16,689 nucleotides of DNA from an uncultured Megamonas sp. (GTDB taxonomy: Bacteria > Bacillota > Negativicutes > Selenomonadales > Selenomonadaceae), in the NCBI GenBank assembly GCA_900554895.1, contig USIX01000040.1, forward strand, positions 1-16,689. Direction: 5' to 3'. This document shows, piece by piece, positions 1 through 8,761 of the stretch. Within the stretch, counting starts at the first letter, position 1, and each line of letters begins with the position of its first letter. A model generated the notes under the pieces. That model ran no database searches and was not told the origin of the DNA. It saw only the letters and a program-made list of their open reading frames with translations. The position numbers were made by a program, and so were the translations under genes.

Positions 1-48
1 TATAGTCATTTGTATAACATACAATTTAGTGATAAGAAAGCAAAATAG
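1..48 (+). CDS. msbA: C-terminal tail of MsbA-like lipid A flippase (partial)
   Basis: Frame 1 is open from the first base to the TAG stop at 46-48 and reads YSHLYNIQFSDKKAK. This resembles the C-terminus of MsbA-type ABC exporters, which end in a pattern like YxxLxxxQF. MsbA flips core-lipid A across the inner membrane, and its gene is commonly next to lpxK or waaA, which fits the gene that follows directly. Only 15 codons are visible, so the call rests on a short match plus context. The stop codon overlaps the ribosome binding site of the next gene, suggesting co-transcription. Confidence 0.6.
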   Translation, partial: YSHLYNIQFSDKKAK

Positions 49-52
49 GTGG
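47..52 (+). promoter_or_regulatory. Ribosome binding site deciding the waaA-lpxK start
   Basis: AGGTGG lies five bases before the ATG at 58. The alternative in-frame GTG at 49 falls inside this motif and has no good site upstream, so ATG 58 is preferred. Confidence 0.7.
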
Positions 53-57
53 AGTTT

Positions 58-2541
58 ATGCGAATTTTATATAACATAATAGCTATATTGCTTGTTATAC
101 TACTGATACCGTACTTTATAGTGCGGACTATTCGGGAAAAAGGTTTTTTGGGACGTATAATTCAAAGTTTTGGTTTTTTACCGGAACATGCTTTAGACAA
201 GGTTGCCGGAAAGAATTGTATTTGGATACATGCATCTTCCGTCGGGGAAATCGTAGCAACCAGTCCTATTATTAAGGAATTTCGTAAAGAGTTTCCGGGA
301 ACGCCGATATTAGTATCAGTGGTAACTAATACAGGCTATATTATGGCAAACCGCATTATAAAAGATGCGGACAGTATAATTTATTTTCCGTTGGATATAC
401 CGTGGCTTCCGGAACGAATGATAAAGAAGATACAACCACGAGTATTTTTGCCGGTGGAAACAGAGCTGTGGCCGAATTTTTTAAAGGCGGCACGTAAGCA
501 CAATGTGCCGGTAATGATGGTAAACGGACGTATCAGCGATAAATCCGTAAAGCGGTATAAATATATGTTCAGTATTTTATCCGATATGATTGGGACAGTA
601 AAAAAGTTTGCTATGCAGTCTGATATAGATGCTTCCTATATTATCCGGCTAGGAGCCGATGAAAAACTGGTAACTGTTACTGGTAATACAAAATTTGACC
701 AGACGTATACGGATGTAAATCCAGAAGAGCGGCAGGCATTGTTGAAAGAATTGTGTCTTGATAATGCGCAGGGGATATTTTTAGCGGGAAGTACTCATAA
801 AGGTGAAGAGGATGCCGTCTTAAAAGCTTTTACGGAGCTGAAGAAAACTCATGTGAATGCAAAACTTCTGATTGCACCGCGCAGTATTTTACGCAAGGAT
901 GAAATTGCTGGCATCTGTCATAAATACGGATTTAAAGCGGATTTTCGCACCGTATTGAAAGAAAAACCAAGTTACGACCACGACGTTGTAATTCTCGATA
1001 CAATAGGTGAGCTTGGCAGAATATATAGTTTGGGCGATGTAGTTTTCGTAGGCGGCAGCTTAATCCGCCATGGTGGTCATAACATTTTGGAACCGGCGGC
1101 ACACGGCAAAGCGATTATAGTAGGCCCGCATATGTTCAATTTCAAAGATACGCATGTGTTGTTTAGTAAGCGCAATGCTTGTATTACCGTTAAAAATGCC
1201 AAGGAATTGACAGGTGTGGTAACGGAATTATTTGATAATCCGCAAAAACGGCATCAGATGGAAGAGGAAACTTTGAATATTATCAGGGATAATAAGGGAG
1301 CTTCACGACGCTCGGCCGTAATTTTACGTCAAATGCTGGAAGAGTATGAAGCGAGCCCTGTACAGGTTCGTTCCACGGAAAAAATTGAAAATCTGCAAAC
1401 ATACTTATATAAGCTTGTACATGATGAAAAGAAGAAAAGTATTACAGAGAAAGCTTTTTTGGGTTTACTGTATAGTTTTTCTTTGATATATCGTGGACTT
1501 GTAAAGTTTCAGCTCAATTTGTATCGATGGGGCGTGAAAAAACAGGTTAAATTGGACTGCTTTGTCATAAGTATCGGCAATATTACGGTGGGCGGTACAG
1601 GCAAAACGCCTACAGCAAAACTTTTAGCGCGGTATATACGTGATTTGGGTTATAATATAGCCATTTTAAACCGCGGCTACAGGGCAAAATGGAAAGGCGA
1701 AGTGGGCGTAGTGTCCGATGGACATACGGTATTCATGACGGCGGATGAAGCAGGTGATGAAGCGTATTTATTGGCTAGAAGTCTGCCGGATATCCCTGTT
1801 CTAATCGGTACGGATAGAACTGTTTCGGGTAAATATGCCGTAGATAATTTTAATGTGGATGTGGTAATTCTAGATGATGGTTATCAGCACTGGAAACTGA
1901 AGCGTGATTTGAATATTGTACTTGTTGATGCAATCAATATTTTCGGTAACGGTCATATGCTGCCACGCGGCACGCTCAGAGAACCGCTTACACATTTGAA
2001 TAGAGCCGATATCTGTTTGCTGACAAAGGTGGACCAGGCTGCAGAGGGTGCTTGTGAGGAAATTCGTAGCACTTTGGCAAAATACAATAATCATGCTCTG
2101 GTTGTGGAAAGTACGCATAAACCGTTAGGTTTTATAGAAATCGGCAATCTTTTCAGTAAAGAGGCTAAGGAGATACTGTCTATAGATACAATGAGGGGAC
2201 ACAGAATAATTGCAATGTCGGCAATCGGCAATCCTGCTTCATTTGAACAGACGCTCAGTGATATCGGGGCAGTGATTACGGAAAGTCTGCGTTTTCCTGA
2301 CCATCACGATTATACGGAACAGGAAATCAGGGAGGTAATGCACCAAGCTGAAGAACAAGGTGCTGAAGCTATTGTAATCACGGATAAGGATGCTGTAAAA
2401 ATTCCACAAACGTTGCTTACAAAAAAGAGACCTGTACCAATTTATATTATCAGTATAGAAGTTACATTTATAAACAATGCGGATACGGCATTTAATTTCA
2501 TAAAAAATAAATTGCCGCAAAAGAAAGGAAATATGAAATGA
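58..2541 (+). CDS. waaA-lpxK: Fused Kdo transferase / tetraacyldisaccharide 4'-kinase (WaaA-LpxK)
   Basis: A single 827-residue protein joins two consecutive lipid A enzymes. After an N-terminal membrane segment (about residues 5-22), the WaaA half (to about 415) transfers Kdo from CMP-Kdo to the lipid A precursor. It shows HASSVGE with the putative catalytic Glu64, ETELWPN (134-140), NGRIS (156-160), GSTHKGEE (244-251) and NILEP (342-346). A linker of about 60 residues leads to the LpxK half (about 480-820), which phosphorylates the 4' position of the lipid A disaccharide. It shows the P-loop GGTGKTP (512-518), DDGYQH (606-611), DHHDY (748-752) and TDKDAVK (775-781). Both halves look complete, since each family alone is roughly 330-430 residues. 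No stop or frameshift separates them. The gene follows the msbA-like tail directly and overlaps kdsB by ATGA. The domain assignments are firm; that both activities are retained is inferred from the intact motifs. Confidence 0.93.
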   Translation: MRILYNIIAILLVILLIPYFIVRTIREKGFLGRIIQSFGFLPEHALDKVAGKNCIWIHASSVGEIVATSPIIKEFRKEFPGTPILVSVVTNTGYIMANRIIKDADSIIYFPLDIPWLPERMIKKIQPRVFLPVETELWPNFLKAARKHNVPVMMVNGRISDKSVKRYKYMFSILSDMIGTVKKFAMQSDIDASYIIRLGADEKLVTVTGNTKFDQTYTDVNPEERQALLKELCLDNAQGIFLAGSTHKGEEDAVLKAFTELKKTHVNAKLLIAPRSILRKDEIAGICHKYGFKADFRTVLKEKPSYDHDVVILDTIGELGRIYSLGDVVFVGGSLIRHGGHNILEPAAHGKAIIVGPHMFNFKDTHVLFSKRNACITVKNAKELTGVVTELFDNPQKRHQMEEETLNIIRDNKGASRRSAVILRQMLEEYEASPVQVRSTEKIENLQTYLYKLVHDEKKKSITEKAFLGLLYSFSLIYRGLVKFQLNLYRWGVKKQVKLDCFVISIGNITVGGTGKTPTAKLLARYIRDLGYNIAILNRGYRAKWKGEVGVVSDGHTVFMTADEAGDEAYLLARSLPDIPVLIGTDRTVSGKYAVDNFNVDVVILDDGYQHWKLKRDLNIVLVDAINIFGNGHMLPRGTLREPLTHLNRADICLLTKVDQAAEGACEEIRSTLAKYNNHALVVESTHKPLGFIEIGNLFSKEAKEILSIDTMRGHRIIAMSAIGNPASFEQTLSDIGAVITESLRFPDHHDYTEQEIREVMHQAEEQGAEAIVITDKDAVKIPQTLLTKKRPVPIYIISIEVTFINNADTAFNFIKNKLPQKKGNMK

Positions 2542-3269
2542 AAATTGTATGTGTAATACCTGCACGTTATGCTTCAACAAGATTGCCAGGCAAACCGCTT
2601 GCAGATATCGCCGGAAAACCGATGGTTGTACGTACGTATGAACGTGCACTGCTTGCCAAAAAGCCTAGTGAAGTAATCGTAGCCGTTGATGATGAACGAG
2701 TTTTAAGTGCAGTGCAAAGTGCCGGCGGAAAAGCTGTGATGACGGCTAAAAATCATCCTACTGGAACGGACAGACTGGCGGAAGTTGCGGAAAAATTTCC
2801 GGATGCGGACGTAATAATTAATATTCAGGGAGATGAACCACTCATTGACCCGCAGATTATCGATGCTTTGGCGCAGGTTTTTGTAGATGATGAAAGCTTG
2901 CAGATGGCGACAGTGAAAACGCCGATGACGGAAGAAGAAAAAAATAAGCCGGGAAATGTAAAAGTAGTTACGGATAAAAATGAATTTGCCCTGTATTTTT
3001 CTCGTTCTTTAATTCCGTATCCGCGTGAAAATACAGGTGTTACGGTTTATAAACATATCGGTATTTACGGTTATCGCAGGGATTTTCTGCTGCAGTATGC
3101 TAAAATGCAGCCGACGCCGCTGGAGCAGACAGAGTCTTTAGAGCAGCTTCGTGCCTTGGAAAACGGCTACAAAATAAAAGTGATTACAACAGATAAACAT
3201 TTTGTCGGTGTCGATACGCCGGAAGATTTAGCTGAAGTAAATAAAATTTATCAGAATTTAAATTTATAA
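2538..3269 (+). CDS. kdsB: 3-deoxy-manno-octulosonate cytidylyltransferase (CMP-Kdo synthetase)
   Basis: This cytoplasmic enzyme activates Kdo with CTP to give CMP-Kdo, the donor used by the WaaA half of the preceding gene. The 243-residue length is normal for KdsB. Visible signatures are the N-terminal nucleotide-binding motif [12 protein letters not shown] (10-21), [49 protein letters not shown] and GVDTPEDL near the end. The ATG overlaps the previous TGA stop (ATGA), with AAAGGA about eight bases upstream, so translational coupling is likely. The KdsA gene starts 17 bases downstream. No anomalies are seen. Confidence 0.95.
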   Translation: MKIVCVIPARYASTRLPGKPLADIAGKPMVVRTYERALLAKKPSEVIVAVDDERVLSAVQSAGGKAVMTAKNHPTGTDRLAEVAEKFPDADVIINIQGDEPLIDPQIIDALAQVFVDDESLQMATVKTPMTEEEKNKPGNVKVVTDKNEFALYFSRSLIPYPRENTGVTVYKHIGIYGYRRDFLLQYAKMQPTPLEQTESLEQLRALENGYKIKVITTDKHFVGVDTPEDLAEVNKIYQNLNL

Positions 3270-3273
3270 GATT

Positions 3274-3280
3274 GGAAGTG
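3274..3280 (+). promoter_or_regulatory. Ribosome binding site deciding the kdsA start
   Basis: GGAAGTG lies six bases before the ATG at 3287. The longer reading from TTG at 3272 would place the start on top of this site, so ATG 3287 is preferred. Confidence 0.6.
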
Positions 3281-3286
3281 TTGTTA

Positions 3287-4117
3287 ATGCATACAGTAAA
3301 AATCGCCAATTTTGAAGTAGGAGCAGGCAATCCGCTCGTATTGCTTGCCGGACCTTGTGTTCTGGAGTCGTATGAACGTTCTTTGTATATTGGCAGAACA
3401 ATTAAGGAAATTACCTCTCGTCTTGGTATTCCGTACGTATTTAAAGCTTCTTTTGATAAGGCGAACCGTTCTTCGTATAATGGATATCGTGGTCCGGGTC
3501 TTGAAAAGGGTCTTGAGTGGCTCAAATCCATCAAAGAAGAACTCGGTGTACCGGTTGTAACGGATATTCATAATGAACAGCAGGTAGAACCTGTTTCTAA
3601 AGTTGTGGATGTACTGCAGATACCGGCATTTTTGAGTCGTCAAACGGATTTACTTTATACTGCGGCAAAATCAGGTGCTGTCGTAAATGTCAAAAAAGGA
3701 CAGTTTTTAGCCCCGGCGGATATGAAAAATGTCGTTAAGAAAATTGAAGAAGCAGGTTCTGAAAAAATTCTTCTGACGGAACGCGGTGCAACGTTCGGCT
3801 ATAATAATCTTGTTGTAGATATGCGTTCATTCCCGATTATGCGTTCTACAGGATATCCTGTGATTTTTGATGCAACGCACAGTGTGCAGCTTCCGGGCGG
3901 TGCAGGTACGAAATCAGCCGGCAATCGTGAATACGTGGAATATCTGGCAAGAGCGGCGGCAGGTGCAGGCGTCGACGGTTTTTTCATGGAAGTACATGAT
4001 AATCCGGAAGAAGCTCTTTGCGACGGACCGAATATGGTTTATCTTGATAAATTGGAAGATTTGCTGAAAGATTTAATCGCCATCAATGAAATTACGAAGA
4101 AAAAAATAAATAAATAA
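3287..4117 (+). CDS. kdsA: 3-deoxy-8-phosphooctulonate synthase (Kdo-8-phosphate synthase)
   Basis: KdsA condenses phosphoenolpyruvate with arabinose-5-phosphate to Kdo-8-phosphate in the cytoplasm. With the ATG at 3287 it is 276 residues, within the family range. Motifs include AGPCVLES (21-28), [67 protein letters not shown] and [18 protein letters not shown]. Cys24, His198, Glu235 and Asp246 match the four metal ligands of the metal-dependent class (as in Aquifex). The E. coli-type metal-independent enzyme has Asn in place of this Cys. It lies between kdsB and the gene for the isomerase that supplies its substrate. Confidence 0.95.
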   Translation: MHTVKIANFEVGAGNPLVLLAGPCVLESYERSLYIGRTIKEITSRLGIPYVFKASFDKANRSSYNGYRGPGLEKGLEWLKSIKEELGVPVVTDIHNEQQVEPVSKVVDVLQIPAFLSRQTDLLYTAAKSGAVVNVKKGQFLAPADMKNVVKKIEEAGSEKILLTERGATFGYNNLVVDMRSFPIMRSTGYPVIFDATHSVQLPGGAGTKSAGNREYVEYLARAAAGAGVDGFFMEVHDNPEEALCDGPNMVYLDKLEDLLKDLIAINEITKKKINK

Positions 4118-4166
4118 TTAAATTAAAGGGATTTTTTGAGAGTTAATTTTTACGAGGTATAGATAA

Positions 4167-5138
4167 ATGATAAAAGAAAAAGCAATAGAAACACTGCAGA
4201 TAGAAGCTGAGGCCGTAAAAAAACTGATTGGGCACATTGATGATGAATTTGAAGCTACAGTTAAAGCGATGCTAGCATGTCAGGGTCGTATTATCGTTAC
4301 AGGTATGGGAAAATCCGGACATGTGGGAAGAAAGATTGCAGCAAGTCTTGCCAGCACGGGTACACCGTCATTTTTTATGCATCCGGCGGAGGCGTTTCAC
4401 GGCGACCTCGGCATGGTTACGGCAAACGATATGGTACTTGCCATTTCCAACAGCGGCGAGTCGAATGAAATCGTGAATATACTGCCTATAATCAAACGTA
4501 TCGGTGCGAAAATTATCGCTATGAGCGGCAGACGTACTTCCACCCTGGGCAAAAATGCCGATTACTATATCGATATAAGCGTAGAACGTGAAGCCTGCCC
4601 GCTCGGTCTTGCTCCGACAACAAGCACGACGGCAACACTTGCTATGGGCGATGCTATAACAATTGCAGCAATGTCTTCACGCAATTTTACGGCACAGGAT
4701 TTTGCCGTATTCCATCCGGGCGGGGCGCTTGGCAGAAGACTTCTGCTTAAAGTGGAAAATGTTATGCACTCCGGTGAGGACAATCCTGTAATTTCCGTAC
4801 ACAAGACGGCAAAAGAAGCACTGTTTTTAATGACGGCAAAAGGGCTCGGTGCAACTTCTGTTGTGGATGAAAATGGTAAATTCATCGGTCTTGTGACGGA
4901 CGGTGATATTCGCCGTATGCTTGCCAAAGGTGCAGAATTCTTAAATGAACCGGTAGAAGATTTAATGACGAAAAATCCTGTTGTTATAACAAAAGACAAA
5001 ATGGCGGCAGAAGCACTCAGTATGATGGAAAAACATCAGCCGAAACCGATTACGGTACTGCCTGTTATTGATAAAGAGAAAAATGAACCGGTGGGAATTG
5101 TACATCTTACCGATTTACTTCGTCAGGGAGTGGTTTAA
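4167..5138 (+). CDS. kdsD: Arabinose-5-phosphate isomerase (KdsD/KpsF family)
   Basis: This enzyme interconverts ribulose-5-phosphate and arabinose-5-phosphate, the first committed step to Kdo. The 323 residues comprise an N-terminal SIS sugar-isomerase domain (about 30-185) and a tandem CBS pair (about 198-255 and 265-322), the standard KdsD layout. Visible motifs are GMGKSGHVGRKIAASL with Lys49, HPAEAFHGDLGM, ISNSGES with Glu98, PLGLAPTTSTTA and FHPGGALGR with His183. Lys, Glu and His at these places are implicated in catalysis in the family. CGAGGT sits eight bases before the ATG. A 49-base gap separates it from kdsA, with no terminator seen. Its stop overlaps the kdsC start (TAATG). Confidence 0.94.
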   Translation: MIKEKAIETLQIEAEAVKKLIGHIDDEFEATVKAMLACQGRIIVTGMGKSGHVGRKIAASLASTGTPSFFMHPAEAFHGDLGMVTANDMVLAISNSGESNEIVNILPIIKRIGAKIIAMSGRRTSTLGKNADYYIDISVEREACPLGLAPTTSTTATLAMGDAITIAAMSSRNFTAQDFAVFHPGGALGRRLLLKVENVMHSGEDNPVISVHKTAKEALFLMTAKGLGATSVVDENGKFIGLVTDGDIRRMLAKGAEFLNEPVEDLMTKNPVVITKDKMAAEALSMMEKHQPKPITVLPVIDKEKNEPVGIVHLTDLLRQGVV

Positions 5139-5710
5139 TGCGGTACAGTGAAGACGCATTTTTAAGAGCGCAGCGAGTCAAGATGATAATTCTTGATGTC
5201 GACGGCGTGTTGACTGATGGCTCCGTCTGTGTAGGTGCAGACGGAGAGTTATTTAAAACGTTTAATGTGCGGGACGGTCTGGGCATAACACTTGCCCAGA
5301 AGTTCGGCATAAAGACGGCGATTATTACGGGACGCGAGTCGAAAATGCTGGCATTTCGTGCCAGAGAATTAAAAATAAATGCTTTCTATCAGAATAAAAA
5401 AAATAAAATTCCGGCTTATTATGAACTTCAGACGGAATTTAACTTAAAACCAGAGGAGTTTGCGTATATCGGTGACGATTTGTTCGATTTGGCCGTTATG
5501 AATGACGTGGGCTTTCCGGCGACAGTAGCGGATGCTACGGATGAAGCAAAATCAGTAGCCGTGTTTGAAAGTGATTTTGCCGGCGGTCATGGTGCAGTAA
5601 GACAGATTATTGAATTTATCTTAAAGGCACAGGGCAAATGGCAAAGTATTGTTGACGGTTACATGCACATAAAACATGAAAATAAAACAGATGAAGGCAT
5701 TTCACAATAA
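5138..5710 (+). CDS. kdsC: Kdo-8-phosphate phosphatase (HAD superfamily)
   Basis: KdsC hydrolyses Kdo-8-phosphate to free Kdo for KdsB. The 190-residue protein has the compact HAD fold with no large cap. The catalytic nucleophile and acid are in LDVDGVLTDG (Asp20 and Asp22). ITGRES (63-68) carries motif II, a lysine-rich stretch at 87-90 supplies motif III, and IGDDLFDL (111-118) with Asp113/Asp114 is motif IV. The ATG overlaps the kdsD stop as TAATG, with AGGGAG seven bases upstream. The C-terminal tail of about 25 charged residues is slightly extended. Position in the Kdo cluster supports KdsC over other HAD phosphatases. Confidence 0.93.
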   Translation: MRYSEDAFLRAQRVKMIILDVDGVLTDGSVCVGADGELFKTFNVRDGLGITLAQKFGIKTAIITGRESKMLAFRARELKINAFYQNKKNKIPAYYELQTEFNLKPEEFAYIGDDLFDLAVMNDVGFPATVADATDEAKSVAVFESDFAGGHGAVRQIIEFILKAQGKWQSIVDGYMHIKHENKTDEGISQ

Positions 5711-5749
5711 AATTTATGCTGATAAACTGATAATGATAAGGGTGTTACA

Positions 5750-6670
5750 ATGAAGTATAAATTATTAAAATGGTTCAGTGCGTTTTTGTGCTGTTTGTCG
5801 CATAAAAACCTGTTAAGACTGGGACATGTACTTGGCATATTGTACTTTCACCTGATAGCTAAGGAACGTAATCGTGCAGTGGACCGCATGATGAAATCGT
5901 TTCACAACAGTGAAGAGGAAGCAAGAAGGATAATAAAAAATTCATTTATCAATCTCAGTCAGAATGTCTTGGAAATTTTATATATGCCGCGTTTGAAAAA
6001 AGACGATTTTAAATATATAAAATTTGAAGGACTGGATATTTTAAAAAGGGAATATGCCAAAAAAAGAGGCATTGTGATATTAACGGCCCATATCGGTACC
6101 TGGGAATGGCTGGCAGCAGGACTTGTAAAAGCGGGATTTTCTGTTACAGCGCTTGCAAAACCGCAGCCGGATTCGCAGTATACAAAGCTTTTAGATGAAT
6201 ATCGTGCTCAAGTGGGAGTGGAAATTTTTGCCCGAGGCGCAGCTTCAGAACTTCTGGCAGCGACAAGAGCCTTGAAAAAAGGTCGCATACTGGGCTTTCT
6301 GGCTGACCAGGATGCAGGACCGGGCGGAGCTTTTATTGAATTTTTAGGTGAGGTATGTTCGACTCCTATGGGACCGGCCGTATTTGCCCGTAAATTCATG
6401 TCGCCGGTAGTTCCGGCATTTATTATCCGCCAAAGTGACGGTACGCATAAAATAGAAATTTCCGAACCGATAGTATATAATGATACAGGAAATACGAATG
6501 ATGATTTATTTGATTTTACAAAACGTATGACGAAAGTCATTGAAAATCAGATAATCGCTCATCCTACTCAGTGGATTTGGTTCCAGAAGCGATGGAATAC
6601 CCGTCCGGAAGAGCAGAAGAAAAATAAAATTCATACAGTAAAAACGTCTAGGGTGGTCAAAGATGACTAA
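5750..6670 (+). CDS. lpxL: LpxL/HtrB-family lipid A late acyltransferase
   Basis: This is a membrane-associated acyltransferase that probably adds a secondary acyl chain to Kdo-lipid A. The 306-residue protein starts with a hydrophobic N-terminal segment (about 8-35). The HX4E catalytic motif is in AHIGTWEW (His114, Glu119). The family pattern LADQDAGPGGAFIEFLG (about 184-200) follows, then STPMGPAVFARK. ATG 5750 is preceded by TAAGGGTG. The gene lies 39 bases after kdsC and overlaps lptC by eight bases. Family membership is clear. Whether it acts as LpxL or LpxM, and its acyl chain preference, cannot be told from sequence. Only one such gene is present in this operon. Confidence 0.88.
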   Translation: MKYKLLKWFSAFLCCLSHKNLLRLGHVLGILYFHLIAKERNRAVDRMMKSFHNSEEEARRIIKNSFINLSQNVLEILYMPRLKKDDFKYIKFEGLDILKREYAKKRGIVILTAHIGTWEWLAAGLVKAGFSVTALAKPQPDSQYTKLLDEYRAQVGVEIFARGAASELLAATRALKKGRILGFLADQDAGPGGAFIEFLGEVCSTPMGPAVFARKFMSPVVPAFIIRQSDGTHKIEISEPIVYNDTGNTNDDLFDFTKRMTKVIENQIIAHPTQWIWFQKRWNTRPEEQKKNKIHTVKTSRVVKDD

Positions 6671-7226
6671 GAAGGTGGCTGTTAACAAGAAAAAAATAGC
6701 TGTATATCTGTTGGCATTGTTTGCTATAGGTCTTATTTACTGGGCATACGCCAGCAGACCGAATACGGATACGTCAGGAGAAAAACCGGCGGCAAGAATT
6801 ATGACATATCACAATAATTCCATGAAAGAGGAAATTAACGGCAAATTGATTTGGGAATGTTATGCGGAAACCATGACGGTAAATCAGGATACGAATGTTG
6901 TTGATATGGACAATATTAAAGGCACTTTTTATCGTGAAGACGGTAATAAGGTTGAAATAACGGCAAAAAAAGCAGTATATGACCAGACAAAGAAAAATAT
7001 TGAAATCACTGAAGGAATAGAGGCTCATTCGACAGATGACATGACTTTTAAAACGGATAAAGTCATCTGGGACGGCGAGCAGAAAATCTTAACATGTGAA
7101 GGAAATGTGAAGATTACTAAACCGGAGCTGGTGGCAACCGGCGATAAAGCAGAAAGCAAGGATGCTTTTCAGAATTTCAAATTAATGGGAAATGCGCATA
7201 TTATAAAAGGGGATACTAATCAATGA
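6663..7226 (+). CDS. lptC: LPS export protein LptC
   Basis: LptC is the inner-membrane anchored periplasmic subunit that receives LPS from the LptB2FG extractor and hands it to LptA. The 187-residue protein has a short basic N-terminus, one membrane span (about 11-28) and a periplasmic beta-jellyroll domain of repeating strand pairs (for example IKGTFYREDGNKVEITAKKA and IWDGEQKILTCEGNVKI). This is the usual size and layout. The start overlaps the acyltransferase stop by eight bases, with AGGGTGG six bases upstream. The stop overlaps lptA as ATGA. LptC proteins diverge strongly, so the call leans on fold pattern, membrane anchor and the adjacent lptA-lptB. Confidence 0.88.
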   Translation: MTKKVAVNKKKIAVYLLALFAIGLIYWAYASRPNTDTSGEKPAARIMTYHNNSMKEEINGKLIWECYAETMTVNQDTNVVDMDNIKGTFYREDGNKVEITAKKAVYDQTKKNIEITEGIEAHSTDDMTFKTDKVIWDGEQKILTCEGNVKITKPELVATGDKAESKDAFQNFKLMGNAHIIKGDTNQ

Positions 7227-8002
7227 AACAATATGGTAAAATAAAAACCGCACTTGCAGCCGTTTTATGCGGTTGCTTCATTTTAGGCGGAACAGCCGTA
7301 GCCGCTGACGGGCCTATTGAGCTTACCGGCGATGTCATTGAATATGATGCACGTACTGATATGGCAAAAGCCACGGGCGGTGTAAAAGTTACGCGTGACG
7401 GCGGCGTGCTTACGGGAGCGGAAGCTACGTACAATTTCAAAACGCAGGAAGTTACGGTAACAGGTGGTGTTACGGCTGTAAAAGACGATATGAATTTAAA
7501 AGCGGATAAACTGTTTTCCACGCCAAATCAGGAATACGTAGCAGACGGCAACGTAGTGGCAATTAAAGGCGAAAATACTCTGGTTGGTCCGCAAATTCGT
7601 TACAACCAGGCAACAAGTGATATTTCCATGCCGAGTGGCGGCAGTGCTACAGGTCCGCAGGCAGATATTAAAGGTGATGTGCTGACGGGTAATCTGAATA
7701 CGCAGCAGTATCATGCTGTCGGTAATGTATATCTGAACAGCAAGACGAATGACGTACAGTCTACGAGCAATGAAGCGACGTATACAGGCAACGGTGAAAA
7801 CTTTACATTTACGGCAAACGGCAGTGTCAATATAAAAAGTCCTTCCCGCAATATTGTGACGAACAGTGATAATGCTGTTTACAATAGTGCGGAAAACGGT
7901 AAACTTGTATTGACGGGAAATGCCGTAGCAACTCAGAACAACAATATTGTCAGAGGCAATACTTTGACAGTATATATGGGAGATAATATAAATATTGAAT
8001 AA
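7223..8002 (+). CDS. lptA: LPS transport periplasmic protein LptA (OstA-like)
   Basis: LptA forms the beta-jellyroll bridge that carries LPS across the periplasm. The 259-residue protein has a signal peptide (basic start, hydrophobic core about 8-25, likely cleavage after AVA near residue 28). A long run of OstA-type strand repeats follows: GDVIEYDARTDMAKATGGVK, LTGAEATYNFKTQEVTVTGG, ADKLFSTPNQEYVADGNV, EATYTGNGENFTFTANGSV and DNAVYNSAENGKLVLTGNA. It is longer than the E. coli protein (about 185 residues), which suggests extra beta turns and a longer monomer. It starts at an ATGA overlap with lptC, with AAAGGGG upstream. A 25-base gap leads to lptB. Confidence 0.9.
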   Translation: MKQYGKIKTALAAVLCGCFILGGTAVAADGPIELTGDVIEYDARTDMAKATGGVKVTRDGGVLTGAEATYNFKTQEVTVTGGVTAVKDDMNLKADKLFSTPNQEYVADGNVVAIKGENTLVGPQIRYNQATSDISMPSGGSATGPQADIKGDVLTGNLNTQQYHAVGNVYLNSKTNDVQSTSNEATYTGNGENFTFTANGSVNIKSPSRNIVTNSDNAVYNSAENGKLVLTGNAVATQNNNIVRGNTLTVYMGDNINIE

Positions 8003-8027
8003 TTTTAAAAGAAATGAGTGACGCAGT

Positions 8028-8747
8028 TTGCATATTGAGGTAAAAAATCTTATAAAAGAATATAAAGGAACGCCGGTTGTAAAAGATGTCTCTCTTGATG
8101 TAAACAAGGGAGAGATTGTAGGGCTTTTAGGTCCTAACGGTGCAGGAAAGACGACAACTTTTTATATGATTGTAGGCATTGAAAAGCCGACCTCTGGCAA
8201 AGTGTTTATTTCTGATATAAATATAACGCGACTTCCGATAAATAAACGTGCTGAGCTGGGGATAAGCTATCTGGCACAGGAAGCTTCTATTTTTCGCAAG
8301 CTGACGGTAGAGGATAATCTGCGGGCGATTTTGCAGACGACAAAATTACCGAAGCAGCAGCAGGAAAAGAAAATAAATGATTTATTAGAGGAATTCAATA
8401 TCACTCATATCAGAACGAGACTCGGTATGCAGCTTTCCGGTGGTGAACGCCGCCGTGTGGAAATTGCCAGAGGCTTGGCACTGGAACCTCATTTCATGCT
8501 TTTGGATGAACCGTTTGCTGGTATTGACCCACTTGCCGTGGCTGATATTCAGGGAATAATAGGTTATTTGAAACAGCGCGGCATGGGTATTTTGATTACG
8601 GACCACAATGTGAGAGAAACGCTGAAAATTGTGGACAGAGCCTATATTATGAACAGCGGACAGATTTTGCTGGAAGGCGACAGTGATACGATTGCTAATA
8701 GTGAACTGGCACGTAAATTCTATTTGGGTGAAGACTTTAAATTATAG
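8028..8747 (+). CDS. lptB: LPS export ABC transporter ATPase LptB
   Basis: LptB is the cytoplasmic ATPase that powers LPS extraction from the inner membrane. The 239 residues contain Walker A GPNGAGKT (35-42), Q-loop Gln84 in YLAQEASIF, signature LSGGE (136-140), Walker [14 protein letters not shown] (Asp160, Glu161) and switch His193 in TDHN. The only workable start is TTG at 8028: an in-frame TGA lies at 8019-8021, and the first in-frame ATG falls after Walker A. The upstream site (GAGTG, 8016-8020) is modest, so translation may be weaker or coupled to lptA. Length and N-terminus match family members. Confidence 0.95.
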   Translation: MHIEVKNLIKEYKGTPVVKDVSLDVNKGEIVGLLGPNGAGKTTTFYMIVGIEKPTSGKVFISDINITRLPINKRAELGISYLAQEASIFRKLTVEDNLRAILQTTKLPKQQQEKKINDLLEEFNITHIRTRLGMQLSGGERRRVEIARGLALEPHFMLLDEPFAGIDPLAVADIQGIIGYLKQRGMGILITDHNVRETLKIVDRAYIMNSGQILLEGDSDTIANSELARKFYLGEDFKL

Positions 8748-8761
8748 GAGAGAATGAAAAG

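Noticed and set aside
1870..2649. Overlapping minus-strand open frames opposite waaA-lpxK and kdsB
   Set aside because: They lie wholly opposite genes with clear family motifs, lack ribosome sites and show no recognisable domains.
4118..4166. Terminator or promoter between kdsA and kdsD
   Set aside because: The 49-base gap is AT-rich but has no stem with a T tract and no paired promoter boxes; it reads as an intra-operon spacer.
8014..8043. ATG at 8014 upstream of lptB
   Set aside because: It is in another frame and meets a stop after nine codons; it does not extend lptB.
7496..8107. 203-codon minus-strand open frame opposite lptA and lptB
   Set aside because: It is a shadow of the repetitive lptA coding strand; its composition is rich in Cys, Arg and Ile with no domain pattern.
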